A stretch of DNA of 64,000 nucleotides from Chelonoidis abingdonii (Eukaryota; Chordata; Testudines; Testudinidae). The notes beneath the pieces are model-generated. The model was not told where the DNA came from. It worked only from the letters and a program-made list of their open reading frames with translations, and made no database searches. Positions 48,691 to 60,203 of this stretch are shown piece by piece (position 1 is the first letter of the stretch; each line of letters starts with the position of its first letter). The DNA lies in assembly GCF_003597395.2 (NCBI RefSeq), contig NC_133771.1:54539475-54603474 (forward strand), written 5' to 3'. A program made the position numbers and the translations under genes.

Positions 48691-49049
48691 CGCTTTCTCA
48701 TCACACTCTGTCTCCATCTTTCTTTCACTTTTCTCACACTAGAAATTTCAATTCCCTATATTCCTCTTCACTTAGGCCCGAGACCTAACTTCTACTTATT
48801 TCTTAAACTAAACCATCGTATAGGTGCTTAAAGTGCTGTTCAAATAACCCATAAACACAAAACATCTAACTTATCAAACCAAAATTGCAATAGAAATTGC
48901 TCACCTTTTGTGCAGTTGGTGAGAGTTAAGTCTATGACAGAACTGAACAGCCACACATATTACATACACTTAAATCTGAACTTTGTGGGGGGAAATGTAA
49001 CCCATACATCTCAGAAATATATAGCTCAATACAGTGGTAACTGTGTGAA
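48691..49049. other. No identifiable feature
   Basis: AT-rich. Confidence 0.4.
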
Positions 49050-49122
49050 CTTCCTGTGATATGCAGAAGGTCAGACAAGATGATCTAAAGGTCTCTTCTG
49101 GTCTTAAATTTTATGAATCTTT
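49050..49122 (+). repeat. CR1 3' end fragment
   Basis: 'gtcagacaagatgatctaaa' followed by GGTCTCTTCTGGTCTTAAA and ATTTTATGAATC is the CR1 3' UTR end. It is heavily 5'-truncated. Confidence 0.7.
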
Positions 49123-52100
49123 ACTCTTCTGTTCAACTCTTGAACCTCTCAAGACAAAAATCAGAATCCATCCAAATAGTGATGTTGTCATAGATGCTTA
49201 AACAAATATAATCTCTCTCTATGCAAAAAAAGTCATCATATTCTTCACAAAGTTCAACTCTTCCATATGCAGTTCAATAGCCGTAATAATGTTGCACTAT
49301 TTTCAGGGTATAAGGGGAAATGTGATATCAGTTTGTAGTTATGAGTGTGCACGTCCCTGCTTTTTTTTTTTTTACTCAATAAAACATTTCTTTTATTCAA
49401 TGCAAAATTTGAATATAAAACAAATAGTTTCTCCCCAGTGATCCTGTACACCTCAAATTCCACTTCCCCTTTGAGTCAATTAAACCATTGACATAACTAG
49501 GTCTGCTGCTAACTTCAGATGTGAAAAAATTATTGTCCCTTAATACAAATATCAGAACACTAAGGCTCCGATACTCAAAGCTGTTCAATGCAATGAAGGT
49601 TTTAGTATGGATATGAAAAAATGGGATCTCGCATACTTGTTCATCATGGGAAGGAAGCAATTTCAGAAAATAAATATTGCAGCTAAACCCACTGACGGCT
49701 CTGCAGCTGTGGAATTCATTTCCCACCCCAGCTTATTGTGGCCTGAATCTATTAATTTTCCAGCCCCATTGTAAGCACTTTTATTTTTCTATGTATTTTC
49801 TGAACAGTTTTGGGAGTAGTGGGAGAGCTTTATGAGAAATCCAGTAGAATTTGTAAGTTTATTAATGTTTTTAGACAAAGATCCAAACTACCCCCAGTTT
49901 TTTTTCTACACTGCTTTTGATGGTGCCATACTGAATAGCTCATATTTTCACATTGAATTCCAACAGCAACACTTTGTTTTGACACAATTAAAAGACCATA
50001 ATTTATATTTTCTCTCCTAGACTCCCATATCTATTGAAAATTTCATGGAAACATTAGACAGTTGCTCTACTGATGAGTCTTGGAGGGTTTTTATCCCATT
50101 TCTAAATAACTTTAAAAATAATCTTGAAAGGAGCTTATTACTGTCTATCAATTTATACCACAGCAAAAATATCCTCCTTAAAAATTGCACAGATAATTAA
50201 ATGACACCCTTGTAGCAGGATTTTTTTTCCCCCGTGTGTGTGCTACAGTGCATGTCAGGACTATAACTACGCAGGCACCTCCACAAAACATGTCATTTTA
50301 GTCATTTGTTTCTGAAAAGTCTTACAAGTCTGGTGTTCCTAATATAAATAGTAACTAGTTTTGATAATTAAACTGATCTCAGATATTTGAAATCTAAAGT
50401 ACTAACAAGCTCTTCTGCTTCAACCATGCCTCCAAATACGTTGTTATATTATTTTCTATTTGATTTAATTTTACTTTCCTTTTTAAATAAATGTCTTCAT
50501 TAGCTGGGTAGAATAAATTAGGGATGGAAAATACAGCATATAAATTCACTTTGGATGCTTATTCCAGACTCACCTGAACTGTAGTAAACTCTTGAGTCTA
50601 CAAAACTGATTTATAATCTTGCAAGTGTAGGGTCTCTGGTAAGATTTCTGGCATTTCAACATCTGTTCTCTCCACTGATGCAGGCTAGCTCCAAACAAAA
50701 GCTATGCATGTGTAGAGTCAAAAAGTCACCCTTCTGGTATCTTGTTTTATTAAGACACAGACAATTCCAAAATATCACTACATGAACCAAAGCGAAAGCC
50801 TTTATCCTAGGAATGTCTGCTCCTAGGGTTACTTTCCCCACCAAAACCTTCTCCCTAAGTTTGGCTATACGTGAAGTCTCTAAGGACCTCTCCGTCTCCT
50901 ACTCTAGTTCCTTCTCCCAGAGGGCCATTCTACTACTATGGTGCAAGAATTTGAATAGAATAGAAGTCCCATCTGTGTTTTATTTGCGATGGAGTATAAT
51001 AAAACTGTGAAATCCAGGCAGCATTTATCAAACTATAATTCCCAAAAGTTTCACTACTGCCCAGTGAGGGAACAGGAGACTCCTGTCATCATGTTACCTG
51101 TCACCATTGCCTCCTAAGGTCAGAAGCCAGTACCAATTGCCATCTTCATACTTACCTGAGTTCAAAAACTGATGTTTGCTAATGTTCCCACACCTTCTAG
51201 ACATTTACAAGTGTTCCAGTGCTGACTAGTACCTAATAGACATGAATGAGTCCTTTATCTGAACCAGTTTGCTCACCCCAGTCTAAAAAATAGGTGGATA
51301 CCAATCTTTCATCTTGTTGTCCTTTTTTCTTGGTCATTTCTGATTCTATATTACAGAGATATTTGTCCAGAAGAGGTAGTAAGATTTTTTTTAACTCAAA
51401 AATATCTGTTTTTTTTTCTTAAAGGAAAAGAGAAAATTAGAGTTGTCAAAAATCTAATTTTATTTCCAAGGAAAAATAGAATAAATTATTCATTTCCCCC
51501 CTTCATTTTCTCCATTTTTCCCTTTTCCAGGGAGAACATAAAAAAGGGAGTGAAAGTGGGGGGAGGTGGCAGGGGGACAGGATTTTTTTCTAAAATATTT
51601 CAACCCTGACAAAACTGTATTTTTTTTTTGAAAAAGATCAACATATTTCAACTAGCTATACGAACAGTATAATTTAGGGAGAAAAAGATGGCTGAGTAGC
51701 ACAGCAATCAAATAATAGTGATAGTATACACAACCTGTGCTATTAATTGTCACATAATTTCTCACTTGATCAGATAAATTCACAAATAGTCCTTATACTC
51801 TTAATCCTTGATATTTATATTTATATGGTTAATTTCAAGGTTTAGTTCATTTTTTCCCTTTTATCCTTTCACATATATTTATCTCTATAGAGCAACCAAA
51901 GCAGGAAGAGATAAAAACATAGAGATGTATTGACCCTTTAAGGGTCTTGAGTAGGGCCAAGAAATTCTAAATTACATGATCTGGCATGACTATGGGAATA
52001 AGTTAAGTTTAACAGTTCTATAGAGTAAAAAGGAAATATGTACTGTACACTGAATGTAAGATATGGGATAGAGTTTGCAGTCGCTGAAAGGTCTGAGGAT

Positions 52101-53202
52101 AATTTCAAGAACCCTTCATTTGTGTATATTCTAATGGCTGTAGTAAAATGAATGTGGACTATAGGGGAAATATTGGCATTTGGCACAAGTCTGAGGCTGT
52201 TACTTTATGCTGGCTACCTCCCATCCCAAAGGGTTGTTATTGCAGCAGGCTATCGAGCAGATGTCAATGCTTCTAGGCCATGTCTCTTTTGTCCTAGCCC
52301 TGCATGTGTACTGAGATATAAAGTGATATAGGAACTGTTACAGCAGCCCTGTCCCACTCAGGGATTCCCTTGCATGGATGATCACTAATTTAGTTAGCTT
52401 TCTGCCAATGGATCTGCATGAAACGGACTTAATAGGCTGCTGAATCTGCACTATTGCTGGTATGTACACATATTTCAGGTACCCTTGGACCAATGAGGCC
52501 ATACATTGCTATGATTTTTTGGGCAGAATTCCTTATTTATTTCAATAGTGAATTCTTCTTGAAAATTGATGGCATGGTTTAGCCTATGGGTAGGACAGAT
52601 ACAGCATTTCAATACTCATTCCATTATATTACGTAGGAACAATGCTATGTCTTTCACCATCATTGCCAGAATGATGCTCATCTGAAATGTTGTTATAGCA
52701 GATAGGAATATATTTTGAGATTATCCAACCATCTCTGTAAAGGTGAACGTGAAAATGTGATGGGAAATGTTCATTTTTTCCCCTTTCAAGGTCATTTTTT
52801 GGATTCTCTCTGGGATAAAAGATTAAAAATGACAAAAATGTTATTTTTAAATATTGCTTTGCAGTATGGTAAGATTTTGTCCTTAAGGTATGAGAATAGA
52901 TTTTGGTACCATATGGCGGTAGGGTTGCTATAGGAATAACTCATTTTTCCTGAACTGTAGGGTAATTACTCAGAGCAAATTCCAGTGAACAGGCTTAATT
53001 TGTGTCCTTTTTCTTTGAAATTTAATCTGATTTTTTTAAAAAAACATGTATGCTGTAACCACAAAACCACAACTACTTCTGAGATGAAAAATGTATCTGT
53101 TCCCTGGATACTTCAGAATGCACAAAAAAGGAGTAAGTGACTAGAGAAGAAATATGAGTTTTCACAATTAAAATAACAAAGATAGGAAAGGTGTCCAAAT
53201 AC
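49123..53202. other. No identifiable feature
   Basis: Long AT-rich stretch. An oligo-T tract lies at 49362-49373. 51019-51035 (CAGCATTTATCAAACTA) resembles the hAT end at 40584, but no partner end was found. Confidence 0.5.
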
Positions 53203-53210
53203 CTCTACAG

Positions 53211-53508
53211 TAGGGGTTGGCAACCTTTCAGAAGTGGTGTGCCGAGTCTTCATTTATTCACTGTAATTTAAGGTTTTGTGTGCCAATAATATATTTTAAC
53301 ATTTTTAGAAGATCTCCTTCTATAAGTCTATAATATTGTTGTATGTAAAGTAAATAAGGTTTTTAAAATGTATAAGAAGCTTCATATAAAATTAAATTAA
53401 AATGCAGAGCCCCTCGGACCAGTGGCCAGGACCCAGGTGGTGTGAGTGCCACTGAAAATCAGTTCGCGTGCTGCCTTCGGCATACGTGCCATAGGTTGCC
53501 TACCCCTG
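53211..53508. mobile_element. hAT-type MITE 2 with perfect 8-bp target duplication
   Basis: Ends: TAGGGGTTGGCAACCTTTC on the left, and CAGGGGTAGGCAACCTATGG as the reverse complement of the right. CTCTACAG is repeated exactly at 53203-53210 and 53509-53516. An 8-bp duplication with CAGGGGT-type ends identifies hAT. The 298-bp interior has no coding capacity and contains 'tgtatgtaaagtaaataagg', a landmark of this family in turtles. Confidence 0.88.
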
Positions 53509-53516
53509 CTCTACAG

Positions 53517-55014
53517 TATGGTGTTGATAAGTAACAGTTTCATAGTTCTCATGGACTTTGACTACAGGAGGAAATGTTCTTCAAGGTTCAAATGAAAGTA
53601 TCAGAAAATAAAATACAATCAGTTTTATACAGGAGACCTACATAGGAACAGAATATGGAATCCTTCCCTGTAATGCGATGCAGCCATTACATGACCAATA
53701 CATAGATCATATTTCACAGACCCACCTACCATAATTCTGCTTATCCTTGACCATAATCCAGCTCTACCACTGTTGACTCTCAGAGAAATCGAGTATGGAA
53801 CAGTGCACATCCTCTTTCAATAGCTACATAAATGTGTTGTGTACTGCTGGATATTTTGGTGGGAAATGGAGCTTTTAGTTGCTGAATGGGGTTCATTTGT
53901 CCTAAAATAATTCAGAATATTCTCTCGATGTGTGTGGAATTCAGTGTAAAAATGGGAATATATGTATATCAAAAAGGATGAAATTTTACACTATAGCTGG
54001 ACATTAAGGGCAGTTGTGGTATAGTGAACTGAGCACAGACCTGAGAGTCAGCAGGTTTGTATGCAATGATCCAGATCTCTGCTAGGCTATGCCTACTGTG
54101 AGGAGAAGCAGAGGCAAACCAATATAATGGAGATAACCTTATAAAGGAAAAACTATGAAATTTGTCAGGAACAATAATATAATATAAATAATTGAAGAAT
54201 AATATAAAATAACATCAAATACTTGCATAGAAAATAATCAATTGTAAATTACCATCACAATATAATAAGATTTTTTTCAACAACAGGCTGTGATATCCCC
54301 AAAGAGAATCAGCTCCTCCTCTCCCGGGCTGCAAAATCCAGTTCACACCCCGCAGTCCCACTGTCTCTGCTCTCAGACTTGTGAGTCTCCTTTGCTTTGA
54401 TGATGTGATGACTGCACCTTTTTCTACCAGGTCCACCTGCAAGTGACAGCTCCTCAGCTGGGGGGGCCACACGCATTCCCCAGGTGCCCAAGCTGTATTC
54501 CCTCTGTCAATGTCTCAATGGTCAGCCTCACCAGTCATAAGCTTTTTTTTGCCTCCTTCTTCTTTAGCCGCCTCCCAACTGCTCCCTTTGAATGCATCCT
54601 GAGCCCCTTCTCCCCACCCCTGCTGCCCTCTCATTGGTTGTGTCGCTCTCCAGGACAACATCCTCTGCTGTTGCACCACAGCAGCAGCAGGTGCTAGTGC
54701 CAGGGCCAGGGTTACTCCAGGTACACTACTCCACATGAAGTATGTTCCTGTGCTTAAGGCACAGGACTCATGGGATCTAAGTTCTATTCTGGGCTTTTTT
54801 ATAGACTTCCTGTGTGACCTTGGAGTAGGTGGTTAGTCTCTCTGTGTTTCAGTTCTCATGGGATATATTCATTATTGTTTGTAATGCATTCAGATACTAC
54901 AGTAGAGCAGACCATGTAAATACAATTCTCTTTCTGACCCACTGTATGTTATTGAGCAAGTCAGTTAACACTCTGTACCTCAGTTACTCTCTGTTAAAAT
55001 GGGCTTAACAATGC
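53517..55014. other. No identifiable feature
   Basis: 54285-54740 is GC-richer than its flanks and contains a (CAG)-rich stretch near 54678-54692, but no repeat ends or coding domains are recognised. Confidence 0.45.
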
Positions 55015-55017
55015 TTT

Positions 55018-55331
55018 GGCCTGGTCTACAGTGGTTGGGGGGGAGGGAAGATATCTATCTAAGATATGCAACTTCAGCTATGAGAATAGTGTAGCTGAAG
55101 TCAACGTATCTTAGATCGACTTAGACTCACTTACTTTGCATCCTCGCGGCGCGGAATTGATGGCCGCCACTCCCCCATCGACTTTGCTTCAGCCTCTTGC
55201 TGAGCTGGAGTTCAGCAGTCGATGGGAGAGCAATCAGCGATCAATTTATTGCATATACACTATAGGCAATAAATCAATCTCCGATAGATCGATTGCTACC
55301 TGCTGATCTGGCAGGTAGTGTAGACATACCC
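55018..55331. mobile_element. Harbinger-type MITE 2
   Basis: The left end is GGCCTGGTCTACAGTGG and the right end in reverse complement is GGGTATGTCTACACTACC. TTT flanks both sides (55015-55017 and 55332-55334), a 3-bp duplication. Internal inverted segments include 'acttcagctatgagaata' against 'agtgtagctgaagt' and ATCTTAGAT pairs, as well as CpG remnants (CGCGGCGCGG). It belongs to the same end family as 12407 and 36452. Confidence 0.8.
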
Positions 55332-55334
55332 TTT

Positions 55335-56934
55335 GAGACCTACCAGTATGAAGCACTATATGGAGGCCTTGTTTTATTTATTATAATATGTGTGGTGGAC
55401 AATTGGCTTCTGTGTTAATTTTCAGTTAACCTACTGAATGTAATGTGTTATCATAATGCAGCTGAAGTAAAGAATAAAGGCAGTGTATTATTCTGTGTAT
55501 CAAGAAGAGGCTAAGTAAGTCTGTGCATAACAGACTTTAACATTTGGTCAGTAGTTTGTTCTAGCACTAAACTTGACACTGCTAACAGAAAGAGGAGGGA
55601 AGTGAAATGATTATGGAAGTTTATAATCAATAAATAATGAACAGCAATAATGTATTGAACAGTAAATCAATGACAGCAGCTTGTACCCATTTTCATTTTG
55701 TCACAAACATAACAGATAACTAGGCATAATCAATATGAAGCTAATTTCTAAAGCCTCTAAGAAATTGTTGATTTTATGAATATTTATACACTCAATACAT
55801 CAAAGTGTCATAAACTCCTTTTTGAGCAAGTTAGAAATTGTCTACATTGCTCACTTATGTACATTTAGACAAAGTCATGGACTGTGCATGTTAACATCAA
55901 AATGAATAATACTTTTGCTAGTTTGAATGCAGAGATCTGATGCTCTACAATGTTTTCAGCCATTCATAATCAATATGAGGTTAAAGGAAAATATGCCATG
56001 CTGCTATGCTGATAATTATAAATTGTCGTTTATATCATCCTTTGTTGACAAAAGGTCCCATGAGAATGAAAATTTGATACACAAAAATACTCAAATACTA
56101 AATATTTCTCCTGGGTAGACTTTTATCATAAATATATCACTGCACAGATGCCAAAAAAGAAAGGTGCAAGGTGTTTATGTAAATAGTAATGAGCAAGTAT
56201 GCTAAATAATGTTTTAATGTAATCAGCCTCAATACTGTAAATTAATTTGTCTTTGTCTTCCGCTTTAAAGTCACAAAGAAAGGTTGACTGTCATTGTAAC
56301 TTTAAAATTAATTGCAATATAGAAACATTTAGTTAGACAATTTCTAACTTGCTCTGCCAGTTTTTTCTTCGTATTATTTCTTTAATTTAGAGATTTATGG
56401 AAGACATTACACAGCAAGAAATGCAATTTGCATTAAAATATATGACTGAGATTCACAATACTAGTCTGGTCTTGCTGTTTTATATTGATTTAACTGTATA
56501 TATTTCATTAAGCCACCAACAAAGTATGCTCTTCTAGATTCTTTCTAGATTTCATCAAGCCAATAAATTCTCTAGCTGTGGTGGAAATACTCCCATACCG
56601 CTATGTATTAGCCTAACATTTCACATGGGAAAGGATCTCATTTCCAGAAACACAATAAAAATGTGATGACATTGAACAAATAGCTTGTATTCTTAAGTAC
56701 TTTTGATGTTTTTCATGCTCTTTCTCTGATAGATATTTCCTGATGAAAAAAATGTATATGCATGTTGATTATGTGCTGAAGTTTGAAGGCTGTATACATT
56801 ACATTACAAAGAAGAGACAGGTCAGTCTGCTGAACTGCTGAACTATGTTTTATCCTGAATATAATACAGAAAATGAAAAGCAATATTTCACATTAGTACA
56901 GCTACAAGTTCTGGGTATGATGTGGGAATCACTT
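55335..56934. other. No identifiable feature
   Basis: AT-rich. Confidence 0.5.
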
Positions 56935-57010
56935 AGTGAAATTATCTTGGCCTCTGTCATGCGCAAGGTCAGACTGGATGATCATAATTACCCCTTTTGT
57001 ACTTAAAAAC
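56935..57010 (+). repeat. CR1 3' end fragment
   Basis: 'aaggtcagactggatgatca' followed by TAATTACCCCTTTTGTACTTAA is a diverged CR1 3' UTR end. Confidence 0.6.
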
Positions 57011-58502
57011 CCTTTTTTGTTTTAAATGACATTTATCACTGCTACATATAAAGTGCTCACAACTATGGTGACTAATTGAAAAGGAAGTATTTAAAGTTTG
57101 TGGAACATTGATGCTTTGCAGTATAGAAACAGAGTACGAGAAGTGCAGTGTCCAATGGTTAACAATCCTTTTTGTCCCAATATCAGACATAGATATAATA
57201 AACTTGCCAGTTGCACACAGGTAATGGTTCTAGTCTTCTAAAGAGATCCATGCAGGCAACTTCTCATCAACCTTAATGAGAGTCAGCCTGGGCAGAGCTC
57301 CTTACAGGATTAGGGCCAAAGAGAATTTTTCCGTTTATAAAGTAATTTGTCACAAACCCATTCACTATCTGATTCCCAAATACAAGAGAGCATTTGCTTA
57401 CTTTACTTTGACAAAATTGGAGACTTAAGCTTAATTGTGACTGGATCTGCTGAGTTCTCTAGAAGATTATATCCATGTGCCCTCTACCTCCATGTACCGG
57501 ACAGACTGCTCACTACTGGGGCATGATTTAATGAGCACTGGAGAGAAGATAAACTTCTTGGCACACACCAACACAAATTGTATGGTTCTTTCAAACACAA
57601 GGTCTCCAATTATTCACTGCCTTGTCCCTCATTCAATCATTTACTCTTTTGCAATTTGAATGTAAAACACCACGAAATCTGAATGGTAAGACTTTATACC
57701 CATTTTGTGCTCACTTTGATCAGGTGTAATTGACCATACAAGTCAGTAGAGAATAAGGCCCGGGACATTATAGATCCTTTGTGACATTAGTTCATGCACC
57801 AGTATTTACTTTTTCACAGGAGAAATGTCAACAGTTAAAGAAAAAAAGAAAGACCTGGAGGTTTGCAGACTCACAGAAATTCATTTTAGACATGGAAAAA
57901 GAAAATTATGTTTCACTTTTTTTTCATATAAAGCATGAAAAATGGTAGGGAAGTAGTTGAAGGACATTTTATGGATTGTTCTCTAGTTGCTAGCATTTTG
58001 TTGACTGATCACTCATCCCAGACATTGAAACAACACACCATAGCAGCAACAGAACCATTTAAAAAAATAGATCAGCACACTGAATATTACTGTACTGTAT
58101 ATAATGATAATACTCATGTTACGGGATCTCACTGCCAGACTCCATAAAGACTCATGACAAATAAAACAAGGCAGGGCACAGAAAATAAAGTTTCTCTTCT
58201 TTTGACAGATGCTTAAGAAAAAATTCTTAAAATGTAAGGAGGTATATCCCTGGAACCAGGATAAACTGTCAAATGGAAAGTCATTTTTAACTGTGCCACC
58301 TTTAAATGTAGTGTTTAACAGCACCTTTTTCTTACTGAGTTCCTTCAAGGACTTTTGCCTGAAAAGATTCTAAGATGCATTGTTTACATTTGTAATTTCT
58401 TAAGAAACTAGTTTTAGAAATAAACAGTGGTGAAGCAATATGAGGAAGCTTGACCTGCTGTTGCATGTGTCATACCTATTCTGTGTATAGACAAATGATA
58501 TT
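57011..58502. other. No identifiable feature apart from a small old repeat
   Basis: 57255-57325 ('aatgagagtcagcctgggca', 'gctccttacaggattagggc') resembles an old amniote repeat. The rest is AT-rich. Confidence 0.4.
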
Positions 58503-58655
58503 AGATTCATAGATTTCAAGACCAGAAGGAACCATTGTGATACAGTTTGACCTACTGTATAACACAGGGCATAGAACTTTCCCAAAATAATTCTTTGAGC
58601 ATCCACCATGACCATCACCAAGGATCCTATTAGCATTAAATTCACTTTCATTTCA
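58503..58655 (-). repeat. CR1 3' end fragment
   Basis: 'attcatagatttcaagacca' followed by GAAGGAACCATTGTGATAC and 'tataacacagggcatagaac' is the reverse complement of a CR1 3' UTR. Confidence 0.7.
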
Positions 58656-59376
58656 TTCTTTTAAAATTAGTGTTTAGCTGTAATTGCCTCATAGTTAGGG
58701 CTGCAGCTTTGGTCATGGTTTCTTTGCAAAAGTTACTTCAGGTATGGTGCAAGTCACTGGGGTTTTTCTACAATATAAGCTGGGGACTGAGTGTAGGGCT
58801 ATGAACATAGAACTCATGAATTCCATTCTTTGCTCTGCCACTGACTTATTGCCTGGCCCTGCATAGGTCAATTATATGTGGGCCAGAGTGTTCCTGAAAA
58901 CATCCTTCCAGAGGCCACAAAACTATGAATTTCCTTTTGTAGAGATTCTTCTGAATTCTTTTACAAGAGGAGATAGGATTTGTTCCTTACTCCCCATCAT
59001 GGAAGAAACTGGGGTTCTGGCCCATATCTCTCAGATCCCCCAGATTCCATATGAGTATGGCCCTCTCTATGTCCCTATATGGCCCTCCCCATGTCTCTGT
59101 ACTGGCTCTGAATCTGAGCTTTTTCTGGGCTCTGCCTCCTCTCCCCTACAAACAAGTTTTGAATGAAGCCTCACTACCAGAGACTCACCAGCTAATAGCT
59201 ATTGCTTTCAGGCATTCTAGAGTGTGGAACTGTAACAAAATTACTACATCCTCCTAATGTTTGTAAGGTTGCTTTTCCAGGAGCTAGTGTACATGATGAG
59301 TTGTTCATTTTGTCCTGCACATCAGTATCTCAGATTACATCATGTGTAAAATAAAAATTATAATACCTATTTACCT
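58656..59376. other. No identifiable feature
   Basis: The open frame 58876-59166 has no recognisable domain and no supporting codon pattern. Confidence 0.4.
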
Positions 59377-59381
59377 ACTTC

Positions 59382-60198
59382 TCTCATAAATATAAAGGGA
59401 AGGGTAACTATCTTTTTGTATACAGTACTATAAAATCCCTCCTGGTTAGAGGCACAAAATCATCTTACCTTTAAAGGGTTAAGAAGCTCAAGTAACCTGG
59501 CTGGCACCTGACCCAAAGGACCAATAAGGGGACAAGATACTTTCAAATTGGGCGGGTGGGGAGGCTTTGTTCTGTCTGTTCTGTGTGGCTCTTCCCGGAG
59601 ACAGATTAAGAAAGCAAGCAATCCAACTCCTATAGAATTATTAAATACTAGCAAGGGAATGCGTTAGATTATCTTAATTTTGGCTTGTGATTTTCTCTGT
59701 GCTGAGAGCAAGATGTATTCCTTTTTTTTTTTTTTTCTTTTTTGGTAACTTTAAGGTTTTGCCTAGAGGGAAATACTCTGTGTTTTGAATCTGATTGCCC
59801 TGTGAGATTATCTTTCATTCTAACTTTACAGAGGTGCTTCTTTTACCTTTTTTCTTTCTAATAAAGTTCTGTTTTTTTCAAGAATCTGATTGGCTTTTTT
59901 AATGTCCTAAAAATCCCAAGATTGGTCTATGTTCACCTTGTTTATTCTCAAGCTTCCCCAGGAAAAGGGGTGTAGGGTTTGGGGGGATATTAGGGGGGAG
60001 ATAGGGCTCCAAGTGGCCCTCTCTAAATGTTTGTTTAACTCACTTGGTGGTGGCAGCATTACCTAATCCAAGGTACAAGGGAGAATTTGTGCCTTAGGGA
60101 AGTTTTAGCCTAAGCAGGTAGAAAAAACCTCAGGGAGTCTTTCATGTGGGTCCCCACATCTGTACCCTAAAATTCAGAGTCAGGAGGGAACCCTGACA
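59382..60198 (+). mobile_element. Solo LTR, copy 3
   Basis: Begins TCTCATAAATATAAAGGG (TGTCA decayed to TCTCA) and ends GGGAACCCTGACA. The flanking 5-mers ACTTC (59377-59381) and ACCTC (60199-60203) match at four of five positions. At 817 bp it has an AATAAA at 59860-59865 and the family landmarks 'cctttaaagggttaagaagc' and 'ggtccccacatctgtaccct'. Its first 70 bp and its 'ttttagcctaagcagg' segment differ from copies 1 and 2, so it is another subfamily. Confidence 0.82.
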
Positions 60199-60203
60199 AC
60201 CTC

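Noticed and set aside
51019..51060. Second hAT end (CAGCATTTATCAAACTA)
   Set aside because: No inverted partner end or 8-bp duplication was found nearby.
58876..59166. 96-residue plus-strand frame
   Set aside because: No recognisable domain or coding signature.
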